A DNA stretch of 64,000 nucleotides from a bacterium (GTDB lineage Bacteria > Oederibacteriota > PGYV01): positions 1-64,000 of the forward strand of contig JAKQNO010000092.1 in NCBI GenBank assembly GCA_029565735.1. The letters run 5' to 3'. The notes under the pieces are model-generated. The model did not search any database and was not told the origin of the DNA. It worked only from the letters and a program-made list of their open reading frames with translations. The position numbers and the translations under genes are program-made. Position 1 is the first letter of the stretch. Each line of letters opens with the position of its first letter. Below are positions 1 through 8,462 of this stretch, piece after piece.

Positions 1-599
1 GGATCAAGCTTGTGACCCAGGCTTGTAGCCTCTTCACGCGCCGCTTCAATCGCATCACTGACGGAATCCGCTGTTTCATCCAGCATCAGTTCGTCCGTAA
101 GGGCATACCTGGAGTAATCGTCCAAAACAGGTATGTACTTGTAGTAGCCCCAGCCGCTGACAAACATATGTGTGGCATCGCATTGCCACATCTCATCAGA
201 TTTTGTGGTCTTTTTCTTGTACTCTTTTCCTGCAGGCATTTCTTCAAGCGGCCTTGGAAATATCAGGTTATACTTCTTCAGAATCCTGTATACTGTCTTT
301 TCGCCCACGTAAAAGCCCATATTATCAGTGATTTTTACGGCTATCAGCCGCGAAGTCAGTTCAGGATGCAGTTTCGCCTCGCGAAGGATTGTTTCTTCCT
401 CCTCGGGCAGCATCCTGTTCCAGACTTTTCCCGGCCGTGTTGACCTTTTCATCAGCCCGTTTAACCCCTTCTTCCGGTATACTTCTCGCCAGTGGTAGTA
501 TGTCGACACAGGTATCGCAAGATATTCGAGCGTTTTCTTGCGGTTTATGCCCGACATTTCTATTTTCTCAACCAGCTCTGCTATTTCCATCGCTTTCAT
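1..599 (-). CDS. IS3-family transposase OrfB, integrase core (partial)
   Basis: My reading of the minus strand gives an open frame running off the left edge. It has a helix-turn-helix (HTH_21-like) stretch around SRLIAVKITDNMG and GEKTVYRILKKYNL. The start of an rve integrase core follows, with the first catalytic Asp in MWQCDATH and the second in VLDDYSRYAL. The third acidic residue would be outside the window. An ATG at 599-597 is available, but the frame is open further upstream (DRVEKHWHIH) back to the A-run at 634-641, so the normal product is probably an OrfAB fusion made by -1 frameshifting. It cuts and joins the IS ends during transposition. No internal stop is seen, so it could be intact. 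Confidence 0.8.
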   Translation of the reverse strand, partial: MKAMEIAELVEKIEMSGINRKKTLEYLAIPVSTYYHWREVYRKKGLNGLMKRSTRPGKVWNRMLPEEEETILREAKLHPELTSRLIAVKITDNMGFYVGEKTVYRILKKYNLIFPRPLEEMPAGKEYKKKTTKSDEMWQCDATHMFVSGWGYYKYIPVLDDYSRYALTDELMLDETADSVSDAIEAAREEATSLGHKLD

Positions 600-619
600 G
601 TGTATGTGCCAGTGCTTTT

Positions 620-994
620 CTACCCGGTCACACTTTTTTTTAGCAGGTAATTTTGCAGCGCCTGGTCTCCTACGACGGCTTTTAGCTTATCGTTTTCTTT
701 CCTCAGGGCCTTTACCTCGCTCTTGTTGGCTTCACGCAGGGAATCGCCCTTTAAGCGGCTTTTTCCGGCATCCATGAAGTCCTTCAGCCACTTGTAGTAT
801 ATCGCCGCGTGAATGTTTTCCCTGCGGCAAAGGTCGGATATGGATATCTCTTTCCTGAATCCTTCCAGGACTATGCGGATTTTGTCCTCTGCGGAGTATT
901 TCTGGCGAGTTTCCTTGCGGATCTTCCTGATTAGCCTGTCTCCACTGCCGGGTGTTGCCGTTTCTTTCTCTTTTTCCAGTAATGTATTTGCCAT
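620..994 (-). CDS. IS3-family transposase OrfA (HTH_Tnp_1)
   Basis: This 124-residue basic protein has the OrfA layout. A helix-turn-helix sits at about residues 30-75 (YSAEDKIRIVLEGF, then DLCRRENIHAAIYYKWLKDF). A leucine-zipper-like coiled coil follows at about 90-120 (EVKALRKENDKLKAVVGDQA). It binds the IS ends and, fused to OrfB, forms the active transposase. AAAGGAG lies seven bases before the ATG at 994. The frame ends with TAG at 622-620, shortly after an eight-A run (634-641 on the plus strand) that would let ribosomes slip -1 into OrfB. Length and arrangement are normal for the family. Confidence 0.85.
   Translation of the reverse strand: MANTLLEKEKETATPGSGDRLIRKIRKETRQKYSAEDKIRIVLEGFRKEISISDLCRRENIHAAIYYKWLKDFMDAGKSRLKGDSLREANKSEVKALRKENDKLKAVVGDQALQNYLLKKSVTG
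634..641 (-). promoter_or_regulatory. Probable -1 programmed frameshift site of the IS
   Basis: On the minus strand eight A residues followed by G occur six codons before the OrfA stop. Slipping one base back there leads into the open OrfB frame (KKCDRVEKHWHIHMKAM). IS3 elements are known to use A-rich heptamers for this. No stimulatory structure was tested. Confidence 0.6.
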
Positions 995-1097
995 TGTTAT
1001 GCTCCTTTTGTTTGAATTTTAATCCTTTTTCTTCCGGAGCACAACCCTAAAACCCTCTGCTTTCTAAATTAGCCGTTCTTCCAAGATGTGCTGAACT

Positions 1098-1478
1098 TCA
1101 ACATTTTTGTGTTATTTCAGCTAAAACATCTTCGCCTTGATGACCGAACGGCGCGTGCCCCAAATCATGCCCAACCGCTATGGCATTTGTAAGTTCAATA
1201 TTCAACCCCAAATAATTTGCTATGGTATTGCTAACCGAAGCCACATGATTCACATGCTCAATTCGCGTGCATATATGATCATGTCCAGTTGCAAAGAAAA
1301 CCTGTGTTTTATGCTTCAATCTCCTATAAGCCGTACTATGTAAAATTCGATTATAATCCCTTGAGAATTCCGTACGAATATCGTCTGCTCTCTTATATAT
1401 TTCTCGCCTTCTGCTTATAGCTTCGTTCCATCTGCTATTTTGCTCATTGACTGCAACTTCCTGAAACTTCTTTTTCAT
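1098..1478 (-). pseudogene. dgt: dGTP triphosphohydrolase (dGTPase), 3'-truncated
   Basis: The 126 residues from the ATG at 1478 match the N-terminal third of HD-domain dGTPases: the entry [20 protein letters not shown], then RIEHVNHV with the first metal-binding His, and the HD motif in [15 protein letters not shown]. Family members are about 350-450 residues, so the substrate-binding part and the last metal-ligand Asp are missing. Reading ends at a TGA (1100-1098) about 55 bases from the inferred IS end, so IS insertion is the likely cause. The start is set by GAGGT eight bases before the ATG; the frame is open 17 codons further but without a better site. dGTPases split dGTP to deoxyguanosine and triphosphate, and some are known to act against phage by draining dNTPs. 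It lies 121 bases downstream of the DruA-like gene, same strand. It is probably inactive now. Confidence 0.8.
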
Positions 1479-1599
1479 CGTCTTTACCTCACGCCACAAA
1501 TTGCTTTTTTTTAAACTTGTTACTTCCAAGATACGCTATACAACAATGAAAATTTAACCTGCTCTTGCGACGGTATTCTAAATTACAATTTTCACACTC

Positions 1600-2841
1600 C
1601 TATACTATAAAATCCTCAGGGGAAATTTTTATCACTCTTTCTAAAACTTCCTTATTTTGCTTACGCATCTCTAGCCAACGCATTCTCCAATGAGCCGTAA
1701 GTTGTTTCACCGACATATTTCGATATTTTGGTTTTTTTACATCTCCATTTAAAAAAGCCTTCCAATTTACTGCAAGTGGAATCGCAAATATTCCTCGCTT
1801 AAAAGAATGCCTAAGAATCACATCTGAATTTAGATTAAGCATATCACAAGCTGTTCGCACAACGCGCATTCGCCAATTTGGGCCATCACCAAACTTATGT
1901 GAAATATCATAGCCTTTACTTTCAAGCAATTTTCTCATCGCCAAAAAGGTCTCGCCAGAAATATGGATTGTTCCAAATCCAGATGTGGCTCCAATTGGTT
2001 TACAGAGCAGAGAGTTTTTATACCGCAAACGGTTATATTGTGAACTATTTGCCCCATAAAGACTCGTCGTCATTATTAGAACTAAATCAGAAACCCGTTT
2101 CCTGGCATTGATGATTGTCTGGCTTTTAGCATACTTTTTTTGATAAATTTTTCTCAATTCATTAGATGCCAATAAATACGTTATTAACTTGCCGCCTAAT
2201 AACTCATTATATGGTGGTAATGCCCCAACAACGTACGCATCCATTATATAAATAATACGATTTGTTCTGGTTTTTATGTCCCAACCTATCCAATTGTCCC
2301 TATCAGGAATATGAATGATACTACTGCCAATTGCCGCAATTCCAATAACCGGTGAATTTGGCAGCCCTCTGTCTCTTATTAAAATCCTTATCCTGCGTCC
2401 GACATACTCAGACGCCGGAGAACTCCAGTAGTAACGGAACATACGAAATAGGTCTTTTTGTTTTTGCGTCTCACATACCTCAATTACGGGATCAATACGT
2501 GATTTTAAAACGTCAATTCCATTAGCTAAGTTCTCGCGAGCATATTTTATATGCTTGTCTATCCAATGCCGATCTTGCTGAATGATTGACTGCCGTGAAA
2601 ACTCCATCCCTTTTCTGATAACATCTTTCTCGTAGCTTGCCGGAGGCACAAGTTCAAGCGATTGATTTATGTCTGGCCGGAACGACCATCCCAGCCGAAG
2701 TAGATCTCTAACTAATAAGAGAATGACTTTTTCAGATTGAGATCTTGTTTCAATAACCGCAGATGTAAACAAGCCCGAAATCTGATTGTTCCGCAATTTC
2801 GAAGAGAGTCCACTATTACGAGGAAGCGTTAAAACACTCAT
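1600..2841 (-). CDS. DruA (DUF4338)-like defence protein
   Basis: This 413-residue protein resembles the DruA/DUF4338 superfamily known from Druantia anti-phage systems. What I can see: a divergent N-terminal half; a core at 165-190 with VIGIAAIGSS and RDNWIGWD; a helical stretch at 200-235; then YGANSSQYNRLRYKN with KPIGATSGFGT at 281-291. The matching pattern in DUF4338 proteins is a small beta strand, an R-D-x-x-I-G-W turn and a late G-x-T-x-G-x-G motif. The biochemical activity of the family is not known to me. The start codon overlaps the HerA stop by one base (TAATG on the minus strand), so the two are probably translationally coupled. It is AT-rich compared with the housekeeping genes to the right. 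Assignment rests on motif recall, not on a search. Confidence 0.62.
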   Translation of the reverse strand: MSVLTLPRNSGLSSKLRNNQISGLFTSAVIETRSQSEKVILLLVRDLLRLGWSFRPDINQSLELVPPASYEKDVIRKGMEFSRQSIIQQDRHWIDKHIKYARENLANGIDVLKSRIDPVIEVCETQKQKDLFRMFRYYWSSPASEYVGRRIRILIRDRGLPNSPVIGIAAIGSSIIHIPDRDNWIGWDIKTRTNRIIYIMDAYVVGALPPYNELLGGKLITYLLASNELRKIYQKKYAKSQTIINARKRVSDLVLIMTTSLYGANSSQYNRLRYKNSLLCKPIGATSGFGTIHISGETFLAMRKLLESKGYDISHKFGDGPNWRMRVVRTACDMLNLNSDVILRHSFKRGIFAIPLAVNWKAFLNGDVKKPKYRNMSVKQLTAHWRMRWLEMRKQNKEVLERVIKISPEDFIV

Positions 2842-4490
2842 TATTTTTTCTCAAACTTATCTGAGTCATATATTTTGTTCTCAATCAATTTCTCAAATTC
2901 CAGCACACGAATCGGCACCACAAAAGGTCTATCCGAAGAAACCTGATATAGGTTTCCAGGAATGGTTTCCCGCTGAATAAAACTTGATATGACGCCATCG
3001 TAATGAATGTTTGATTTAACGAGTGCTTTTATGTCATCTGAGTTACCCATGTGAAAAGCAAAGAAATTTTCCGCTTGAGTCCTGATCTCTTCAGAAATTG
3101 CAGAAGGTCTTTGAGTAATTGCAACCATACCAAGTTTAAATTTTCGTCCTTCCTTGGCACATCTTACAAAAGGATTAGCATTGGTTTTTACCAACTCATC
3201 GGATAGGACATTTTGAGCTTCCTCAACAAAGATAACAGTCTCAATAATTGCATCCGGTTTATTGCTAGTAAATTCGCTTTTATTGTGTTCAAAAAGCTTG
3301 CGTGTAAGAATCGTTGAAATAATGCTTGCGTCATCGCTATCTTTTAATGATAAATCAATAATTACTGTTTTTCCTTGTTTTAAATACTGGAATAGACTCT
3401 CAACCAGATTCGAATCCTTGCTGTGCAATCCCTTACCGTCATCAATTAAATGGCGTAGTCTCTTTCTTATCGCCCCTATAGTCTTTTTCGCGCTCTTCTC
3501 CACTTCGCCCTTTTTATCAACTGCGAAAAAATCCGGGAAATCTTGATGCAGTTTTTCCGGACTATTTACGTAGTCATCTATTTTTGGTATAAAATCATTC
3601 ACACCTTCATCGTCTAGATAGAGCAAGAAAGATTTCATAACTTCTGAGAAACCTGTCGAAAAGCTTATAATATCGCCAATTGTTAGGTGCTGATGCATGT
3701 TTATAGTAACCGTACCGCCATAAATAAATTTTCCCTCATAGCCCGTGATTTTTTTATCAGTGTATACAACGACATTGTCCTTAACCCGCTGTTCATTAAT
3801 GTTACCGATGCCGTATGTCTCCCGACCTCTTAAAAAATATTCTCCGTTTAAATCAAAGATAAGTTTCCCATAAGTTGTGTCACCGATGATGTGATTAAGC
3901 AATACTTTAACCAGATTCGTCTTGCCGAATCCGGATTGAGCAAATACCATCGTCCGTCTTTCCCGCAATCGTGAAATATCGAAAAGAATATCTCCTTTGT
4001 CTGCTTGAATATCCTCTCCTATGCAGAGATGCCCGATCGGGGCTCCACTTGAATCGAACCGATTGACTATGGACGCAACCTCTCTCTTTGATAAGTGTCG
4101 GGCATGATAAGACACGGTGGGTAATTTCCTTACAGCTGTTGTAAATGTAATTGTTGTTCCGTTATCTGTAAAAGTCCCGAGCATCTGAACTTTATAGGTA
4201 TAACTAAACATTTTCTGCTTATCCCGCTCTGAAAGCTCTCTTTCGGCAATACGTGCATAATGAACTGCGACAAGTGTTTTGTCCTGCGAACGAAATATGG
4301 GATCTTCGTCATAGATTTCTGCCTCAACCCGGGTAAGAAATTTTTGGCCATCTTCGTTTTTCGGAGTTAAAACAATAAAATCTCCTTTTTTGGGGCTTGC
4401 CTTTGAATCTTCATACGAAGAATAAATCAATAACGCATCATCTGTTGTTTTCTGCCCGTAAAGCACACCAAAATCAGTTCTTTCTGCCAT
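2841..4490 (-). CDS. HerA-family DNA translocase ATPase (DUF87)
   Basis: This 549-residue protein has an N-terminal beta-barrel-like region (about 1-135, the HAS-barrel position) and a RecA-like ATPase core. Walker A is AQSGFGKT (184-191), Walker B is VIFVEEAQ (419-426), and the sensor-like stretch is ITQRPSAI (458-465), all typical of HerA/FtsK-type hexameric pumps. HerA works with NurA: the ATPase ring feeds DNA into the nuclease for end resection. Here nurA lies directly upstream, 13 bases away, which strongly supports the pairing. GGGGGAGG lies seven bases before the ATG, a very strong ribosome site. Bacterial HerA genes outside thermophiles are usually in defence clusters; that is the likely role here. 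Confidence 0.88.
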   Translation of the reverse strand: MAERTDFGVLYGQKTTDDALLIYSSYEDSKASPKKGDFIVLTPKNEDGQKFLTRVEAEIYDEDPIFRSQDKTLVAVHYARIAERELSERDKQKMFSYTYKVQMLGTFTDNGTTITFTTAVRKLPTVSYHARHLSKREVASIVNRFDSSGAPIGHLCIGEDIQADKGDILFDISRLRERRTMVFAQSGFGKTNLVKVLLNHIIGDTTYGKLIFDLNGEYFLRGRETYGIGNINEQRVKDNVVVYTDKKITGYEGKFIYGGTVTINMHQHLTIGDIISFSTGFSEVMKSFLLYLDDEGVNDFIPKIDDYVNSPEKLHQDFPDFFAVDKKGEVEKSAKKTIGAIRKRLRHLIDDGKGLHSKDSNLVESLFQYLKQGKTVIIDLSLKDSDDASIISTILTRKLFEHNKSEFTSNKPDAIIETVIFVEEAQNVLSDELVKTNANPFVRCAKEGRKFKLGMVAITQRPSAISEEIRTQAENFFAFHMGNSDDIKALVKSNIHYDGVISSFIQRETIPGNLYQVSSDRPFVVPIRVLEFEKLIENKIYDSDKFEKK

Positions 4491-4503
4491 AAAACACCTC
4501 CCC

Positions 4504-5745
4504 CTAAAATCTCGAATGAATGTCTAAAAACATATTTTCGATATCAATGTGATCCATATGTTGAGATTGATACATCGAATGCTTCACCCTGTTGATGACC
4601 TCTTCTTTAAAGTCTTTACTAAGGGTTATAAAATTGTGTGCTTCAACCAAAGGATATGGATACCCTAAAATATAATGTTCTTGTGTATATCTCGTCAAAT
4701 TAAAAAAAATATAATTTAGAGCGTCTCGGTTTCTTGCCATATCATTTTGTTCTATACCGGGAATTGCATCGAAAATATTCAGATCCGCCACAACCCAATC
4801 ATAATTTTGAAGTTTTTCGACATAATCTAGCCGCGCAGCAAAAAACAATCCTACACCTCTGCCACCTGTTAATCCTTTATGTGCATACATTGCGCTTTCG
4901 CCACCACCATATGAATTTCGCAATACTGGATCAGGAACTTCAAACCAACAGCAGAGTTTTTGCCTCTTTGGATCTTGTTGTGTAAATGGATATTTTGGTC
5001 TTAATTGATCCTGCAAATAACTATCAATTTGTCTAAATGTATAAGATAATTCCATTTTGATAGGTGAATTTTTTGTAATCCCCACCAGATGGACTTTTTT
5101 ATCTTGTGCGGCAAGCTTACCGATCCTTACTATATATTTCTGTTTGATGTTTAGTGAGCGTAGTGTGCCGTCCTTAAAAACAAAATCACCCTGTCGCACT
5201 TTATCTCCACTGATAATTTCATAAATCAATGCCCACTCAAGCACCTCCTGACAAAAATCCTGTAAAGTTGATAACGATCGGCATAGGACATCCTTGTTAT
5301 AGGCAAAAATATCGGTTAAAGGATCGGAGAAAAAATCAAGTAAAGCTTTAACTGGTGGCAAACCGATAAGCTCATCGTAGATTGCGCTTAAATGATCATC
5401 GCAAGTAACTAAAATATTGGTTGGCGAGTAAGACTTGCCGAGAATAACAGGATCATCTGAGTCATTGAGCCTGATTTGCTTTCCACGATCAAAACAAACG
5501 TATCCTGCCCTATATAAACAGATGGTTACTCCATTGTAAAACGAATGGCTATTTTTGCTGCCGTCAACCGCTAAAGCCCGTATATCACTTTTGTCAATAT
5601 CTTCAAAAGAAATAATTTCAAATATTTGTGGCGTCTCGATATTAGTGTCTACCCCAACAGTTGGAATACTATACGACTTATTATTTCTCTCGTTAATATG
5701 TTTTGCTATCGTGTCGATAGCTTCCTGCGGGATTTTGAAATCCAT
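4504..5745 (-). CDS. nurA: NurA-family 5'-3' nuclease
   Basis: This 413-residue protein has the NurA landmarks. Motif I is LAVDGSKNS with Asp61, a second acidic motif is FKDGTLRS with Asp192, then VGITKNS near 221-227, and the late signature GYPYPLVEAH at 361-370. The acidic residues bind Mn for single- and double-strand exonuclease and ssDNA endonuclease action in known members. The frame opens at 5769, but GGGAGG sits six bases before the ATG at 5745, so I chose that start. The partner HerA follows 13 bases after the stop, and the helicase stop is 38 bases upstream. The motifs identify the family; substrate preference cannot be read from sequence. Confidence 0.88.
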   Translation of the reverse strand: MDFKIPQEAIDTIAKHINERNNKSYSIPTVGVDTNIETPQIFEIISFEDIDKSDIRALAVDGSKNSHSFYNGVTICLYRAGYVCFDRGKQIRLNDSDDPVILGKSYSPTNILVTCDDHLSAIYDELIGLPPVKALLDFFSDPLTDIFAYNKDVLCRSLSTLQDFCQEVLEWALIYEIISGDKVRQGDFVFKDGTLRSLNIKQKYIVRIGKLAAQDKKVHLVGITKNSPIKMELSYTFRQIDSYLQDQLRPKYPFTQQDPKRQKLCCWFEVPDPVLRNSYGGGESAMYAHKGLTGGRGVGLFFAARLDYVEKLQNYDWVVADLNIFDAIPGIEQNDMARNRDALNYIFFNLTRYTQEHYILGYPYPLVEAHNFITLSKDFKEEVINRVKHSMYQSQHMDHIDIENMFLDIHSRF

Positions 5746-5783
5746 CGTATTCCTCCCTATGTTGCACATTCGTATAGACCATT

Positions 5784-8132
5784 TTATTGAACCGTATACC
5801 CCATTATTTTATATGTTTTTAAGCGTTTTTCATACATCTTTTTTAACACCGGCACGTTTAAATCCAAGTAATCATAAATCCTTATCTCTTCCTTCCCCTC
5901 ATACTCCCTCTGAATCCTACCCGCATACTGGATCAACCTCCCCTTATACGATAACGGGGTGGTCAGGAAGATTGTGTCGAGTCCGGGTAAGTCAAAACCT
6001 TCGCCAACATAAGAGCCTGTGGCTATAATAACCCTGCTGTCTCCAGACTGGCTTGCGTTTAGCATGTCCATTGAAGCTTTTATTTTCTTTTTGCCCATAC
6101 CGCCGGATAACAGAACTATTATCTTTACCTTACCTGCCAGCTGTTTTTCGAGGTATGCGAGATGTTCTTTTCTTTCGGTCAGAACCATGGGGAACCTGCC
6201 TTGGCTGGCAGCCTCGGCAATATCATTTATAAGCATCGCGCTCCTTGCTTCATTTGTCACAAGCGCTTTCATTATATCCTGAATTGCTGCTTTTTCGGAG
6301 TTTTCAAATGTAAAACCCGTGTTTTTCACGATCACTTTCTTTTCGCCTATTGCACTGGCAATGTCCTTTTGCTTAATTTCATAGACTATTGGACCGCACT
6401 GCATATGAATAATGGGCTGATGCCCGTCTTTCCTGTACGGTGTCGCAGTAAGGCCAAGTACATATGCTGACCTGGCAGAAGACATAATTTTTTCGAACGT
6501 AAAGGCGCTTACATGGTGGCATTCATCGGCTACGATAAAGCCGTATTGCGCCACAATATCATCGACTTTTCCGTCATCCTCCAGGCTCTGTACCATAGCT
6601 ACATCTATTTCCCCTGTTATTTTCCTCTTGCCGCCGCCAATCTTGCCTATTTCCTTTTTATCCACACCAAGGAATATACCCAACTGAGCTATCCACTGCT
6701 CCAGCAATGGCTTCCTGTGCGTAAGGATAAGTGTATTTTTCTTCCTCTGCGCTATGATATACGCCGCCAGTACGGTCTTACCAAAACCCGGTGGAGCGCT
6801 AAGTACGCCGGTTTCGTGTTGTAATATTTCATTTGCTGCATCTTTTTGTATGGGATTTAATTTGCCTTTAAACTTTACTTTTATCTCGCTGCCGCGAATC
6901 CTGTCATCCTTCAAAGACATAGCTATGTTATATTCATTGAGCAGGCTTCTCAGTTCTTCAATACATCCGCGAGGCAGTATCAGATATCCCCTGTCGATTT
7001 CTGAGCAATCAACTATCCTAGGTGTGCTATATGTCGAAAACCTCATCTTTTGCTTCCTATAAAATTCCGGGTTTTGAAAAGCCGCAAGATTTCTAATCCG
7101 ATTCAACAGGGCCGAGGGCATATCCTTGACGCTCACATATACTTTATTCGCAAGGACGACCTCAATATCTCTCGGCAAATTATCGAATTTGGGTTTATAT
7201 GTACTCCTGCCGGATGGCATAATCATCCATGGCTTATCATTCTCATCAACAGGGTTTTCCTTCGCCAATAAAACAGGTACTGTTGATACTCCTGCCTTTG
7301 ACAATACCCTGGTTATATCCTGGAAGCTCACCCATACAATTTTTTTAAGCAAACCCCACTGATCAATATATGGTTCCAAATTTTCATCCAGGAATAATGT
7401 GTTCCCTGCCTGAGCCGCTTCCTTTTGGAACGGTAAGGCTATCAGGTTACCGAACCCGCCTTGCGGCATGTAATCCTGATTGGGAAAAAGCCTATCGTAA
7501 CTTTTCATGTCTAACTGATACCTGCCGGACATGGTAAGAGTTATAAGGTAAGTACCTAACTTTCTGGCCAGGTATGCCGGTATTTCTTCGTTAAAAAACA
7601 CCCACACATGCGCCCCATTACCAGACCTGGATTTTTCAGCATAGGCCGGAACACCTGCTTCCAGACAGGCATTTCGAAATGCCTTAACATCCTCCTGCCA
7701 TGACTCCTTGTCAAAATCGGCCGCAAGGAACCGGCACTTCTCATTTGCAAGGAGCGGATAGACCCCGGCTACGATCCTGCCGTTCAAATGATTTAATATG
7801 GCTTCATCATTGAACGGGATGTATTCTTTGGCAGTACAATCAGCGCACTTTCCGGCTGGCTTTATACAGATATTTTTTACCCATTCATTTTTACACACCG
7901 GGCTATAACCTTTTTTGCCTGTCTTTTTGCTGATCCATAGCTTGGCAAAAACATCCTGCCTGCCGATAAAAAGGCTTTTAAAAATCCTGACCTTTTCCTC
8001 ATCACTTATAACCGGGATATTTTCGACGGTTTTCAAGTCAACTTCAAGGTTGGCTTTTAATTGATTGAGCAGCCTTATCTGCTCGGAAATGCCCTCTATT
8101 TTTTTCTGAATTTCATTTTTCTTGTTATCCAT
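5784..8132 (-). CDS. Primase-like (AEP/TOTE-type) domain fused to SF2 helicase
   Basis: This 782-residue protein has two enzymes in one chain. Residues 1-35 are a short coiled coil. Cysteines 80, 89, 96 and 99 form a probable zinc knuckle. An archaeo-eukaryotic-primase-like domain follows, with the metal-binding pair Asp139/Asp141 (AADFD), an S-x-x-H motif ending at His175 (SGNGAHVWVFF) and GNLIALP at 228-234. The C-terminal half is an SF2 helicase: APPGFGKT (446-453), DECH (536-539), LTATP (561-565) and YAGRIQRE (about 736-743). This architecture is known from predicted conflict systems called TOTE; some close relatives are annotated only as type III restriction-like helicases. TGAGG before the ATG supports the start. 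It is the first gene of the operon with nurA, herA and the DruA-like gene. DNA synthesis or priming activity is an inference. Confidence 0.8.
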   Translation of the reverse strand: MDNKKNEIQKKIEGISEQIRLLNQLKANLEVDLKTVENIPVISDEEKVRIFKSLFIGRQDVFAKLWISKKTGKKGYSPVCKNEWVKNICIKPAGKCADCTAKEYIPFNDEAILNHLNGRIVAGVYPLLANEKCRFLAADFDKESWQEDVKAFRNACLEAGVPAYAEKSRSGNGAHVWVFFNEEIPAYLARKLGTYLITLTMSGRYQLDMKSYDRLFPNQDYMPQGGFGNLIALPFQKEAAQAGNTLFLDENLEPYIDQWGLLKKIVWVSFQDITRVLSKAGVSTVPVLLAKENPVDENDKPWMIMPSGRSTYKPKFDNLPRDIEVVLANKVYVSVKDMPSALLNRIRNLAAFQNPEFYRKQKMRFSTYSTPRIVDCSEIDRGYLILPRGCIEELRSLLNEYNIAMSLKDDRIRGSEIKVKFKGKLNPIQKDAANEILQHETGVLSAPPGFGKTVLAAYIIAQRKKNTLILTHRKPLLEQWIAQLGIFLGVDKKEIGKIGGGKRKITGEIDVAMVQSLEDDGKVDDIVAQYGFIVADECHHVSAFTFEKIMSSARSAYVLGLTATPYRKDGHQPIIHMQCGPIVYEIKQKDIASAIGEKKVIVKNTGFTFENSEKAAIQDIMKALVTNEARSAMLINDIAEAASQGRFPMVLTERKEHLAYLEKQLAGKVKIIVLLSGGMGKKKIKASMDMLNASQSGDSRVIIATGSYVGEGFDLPGLDTIFLTTPLSYKGRLIQYAGRIQREYEGKEEIRIYDYLDLNVPVLKKMYEKRLKTYKIMGYTVQ

Positions 8133-8148
8133 TAAACCTCATTTAGAT

Positions 8149-8197
8149 GGCTGGCGGGATGTTAGGGGTTTGGGAGGGTTGGGGTATCCCGCCAGCC
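8149..8197 (-). promoter_or_regulatory. 12-bp perfect inverted repeat in the defence-operon leader
   Basis: GGCTGGCGGGAT at 8149-8160 is repeated exactly in inverted orientation at 8186-8197, with a 25-base purine/pyrimidine-skewed loop. It lies between the promoter at 8237-8264 and the helicase ATG at 8132, so it would form a GC-rich hairpin in the 5' leader. No U-run follows it on the minus strand, so it is not a standard terminator. It may be an operator or a leader control element. Confidence 0.55.
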
Positions 8198-8236
8198 TGG
8201 AATCATATCGGCTTTTATCCCACAATTAATGATATT

Positions 8237-8264
8237 ATTATACAATGATTGCCGATAGGTTCAA
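8237..8264 (-). promoter_or_regulatory. Sigma-70-type promoter of the defence operon
   Basis: On the minus strand TTGAAC (8264-8259), a 16-base spacer and TATAAT (8242-8237) point towards the primase-helicase gene. Transcription would start near 8230, giving a leader of about 100 bases that contains the inverted repeat at 8149-8197. Confidence 0.6.
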
Positions 8265-8278
8265 GGACAAACACGGCT

Positions 8279-8462
8279 TGCCCCTGCCCTGCTTGCCCCT
8301 GCCCTTGCCTATTCGTTGCTTGTTCCTTGCCCTTGGCTTGCTTTACCCCTTGCTTTCTCCTTGATTTTCTCTTGCTTTTACCTTGGTTTTCTCTTGGTAT
8401 TTCCTTGGTTTTTCCTTGGTATTTCGCTTGGTATTTCCTTGCTATTTACCTGCTTTTCGCTG
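8279..8462. repeat. Degenerate low-complexity CCTTG/TATTT repeats
   Basis: The plus strand shows imperfect tandem units of the type TTGCCCCTGCCC and then CTTGGTATTTCC, with strong strand asymmetry. The right part is the coding 3' end of the small minus-strand gene ending at 8378; the left part is untranslated. Slippage during replication is the simplest origin. Confidence 0.6.

Larger units (their letters stand above)
1..1043 (-). mobile_element. IS3-family insertion sequence, partial (one end outside window)
   Basis: Two overlapping-phase transposase frames read leftwards: an OrfA-like HTH protein (620-994) and an OrfB-like integrase (1-599). This is the IS3 layout. The right-hand end is placed near 1,043, where the minus strand begins TGTGCTCCGG ahead of OrfA; IS3 elements usually start with TG. 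The left end lies outside the window, so inverted repeats and target duplication cannot be checked and the boundary is an inference. The element sits just beyond the broken 3' end of the dGTPase gene. Confidence 0.75.

Noticed and set aside
8149-8160. TGGCGGGA shared between the leader hairpin and the tRNA-Asp 3' end, as the missing left attachment site
   Set aside because: Only eight bases agree before the sequences part, and both are GC-rich. The hairpin alone explains the sequence.
8279-8462. Possible CRISPR-like array
   Set aside because: Units are short, imperfect and without spacers of even length; no cas genes are near. It is a degenerate low-complexity repeat.
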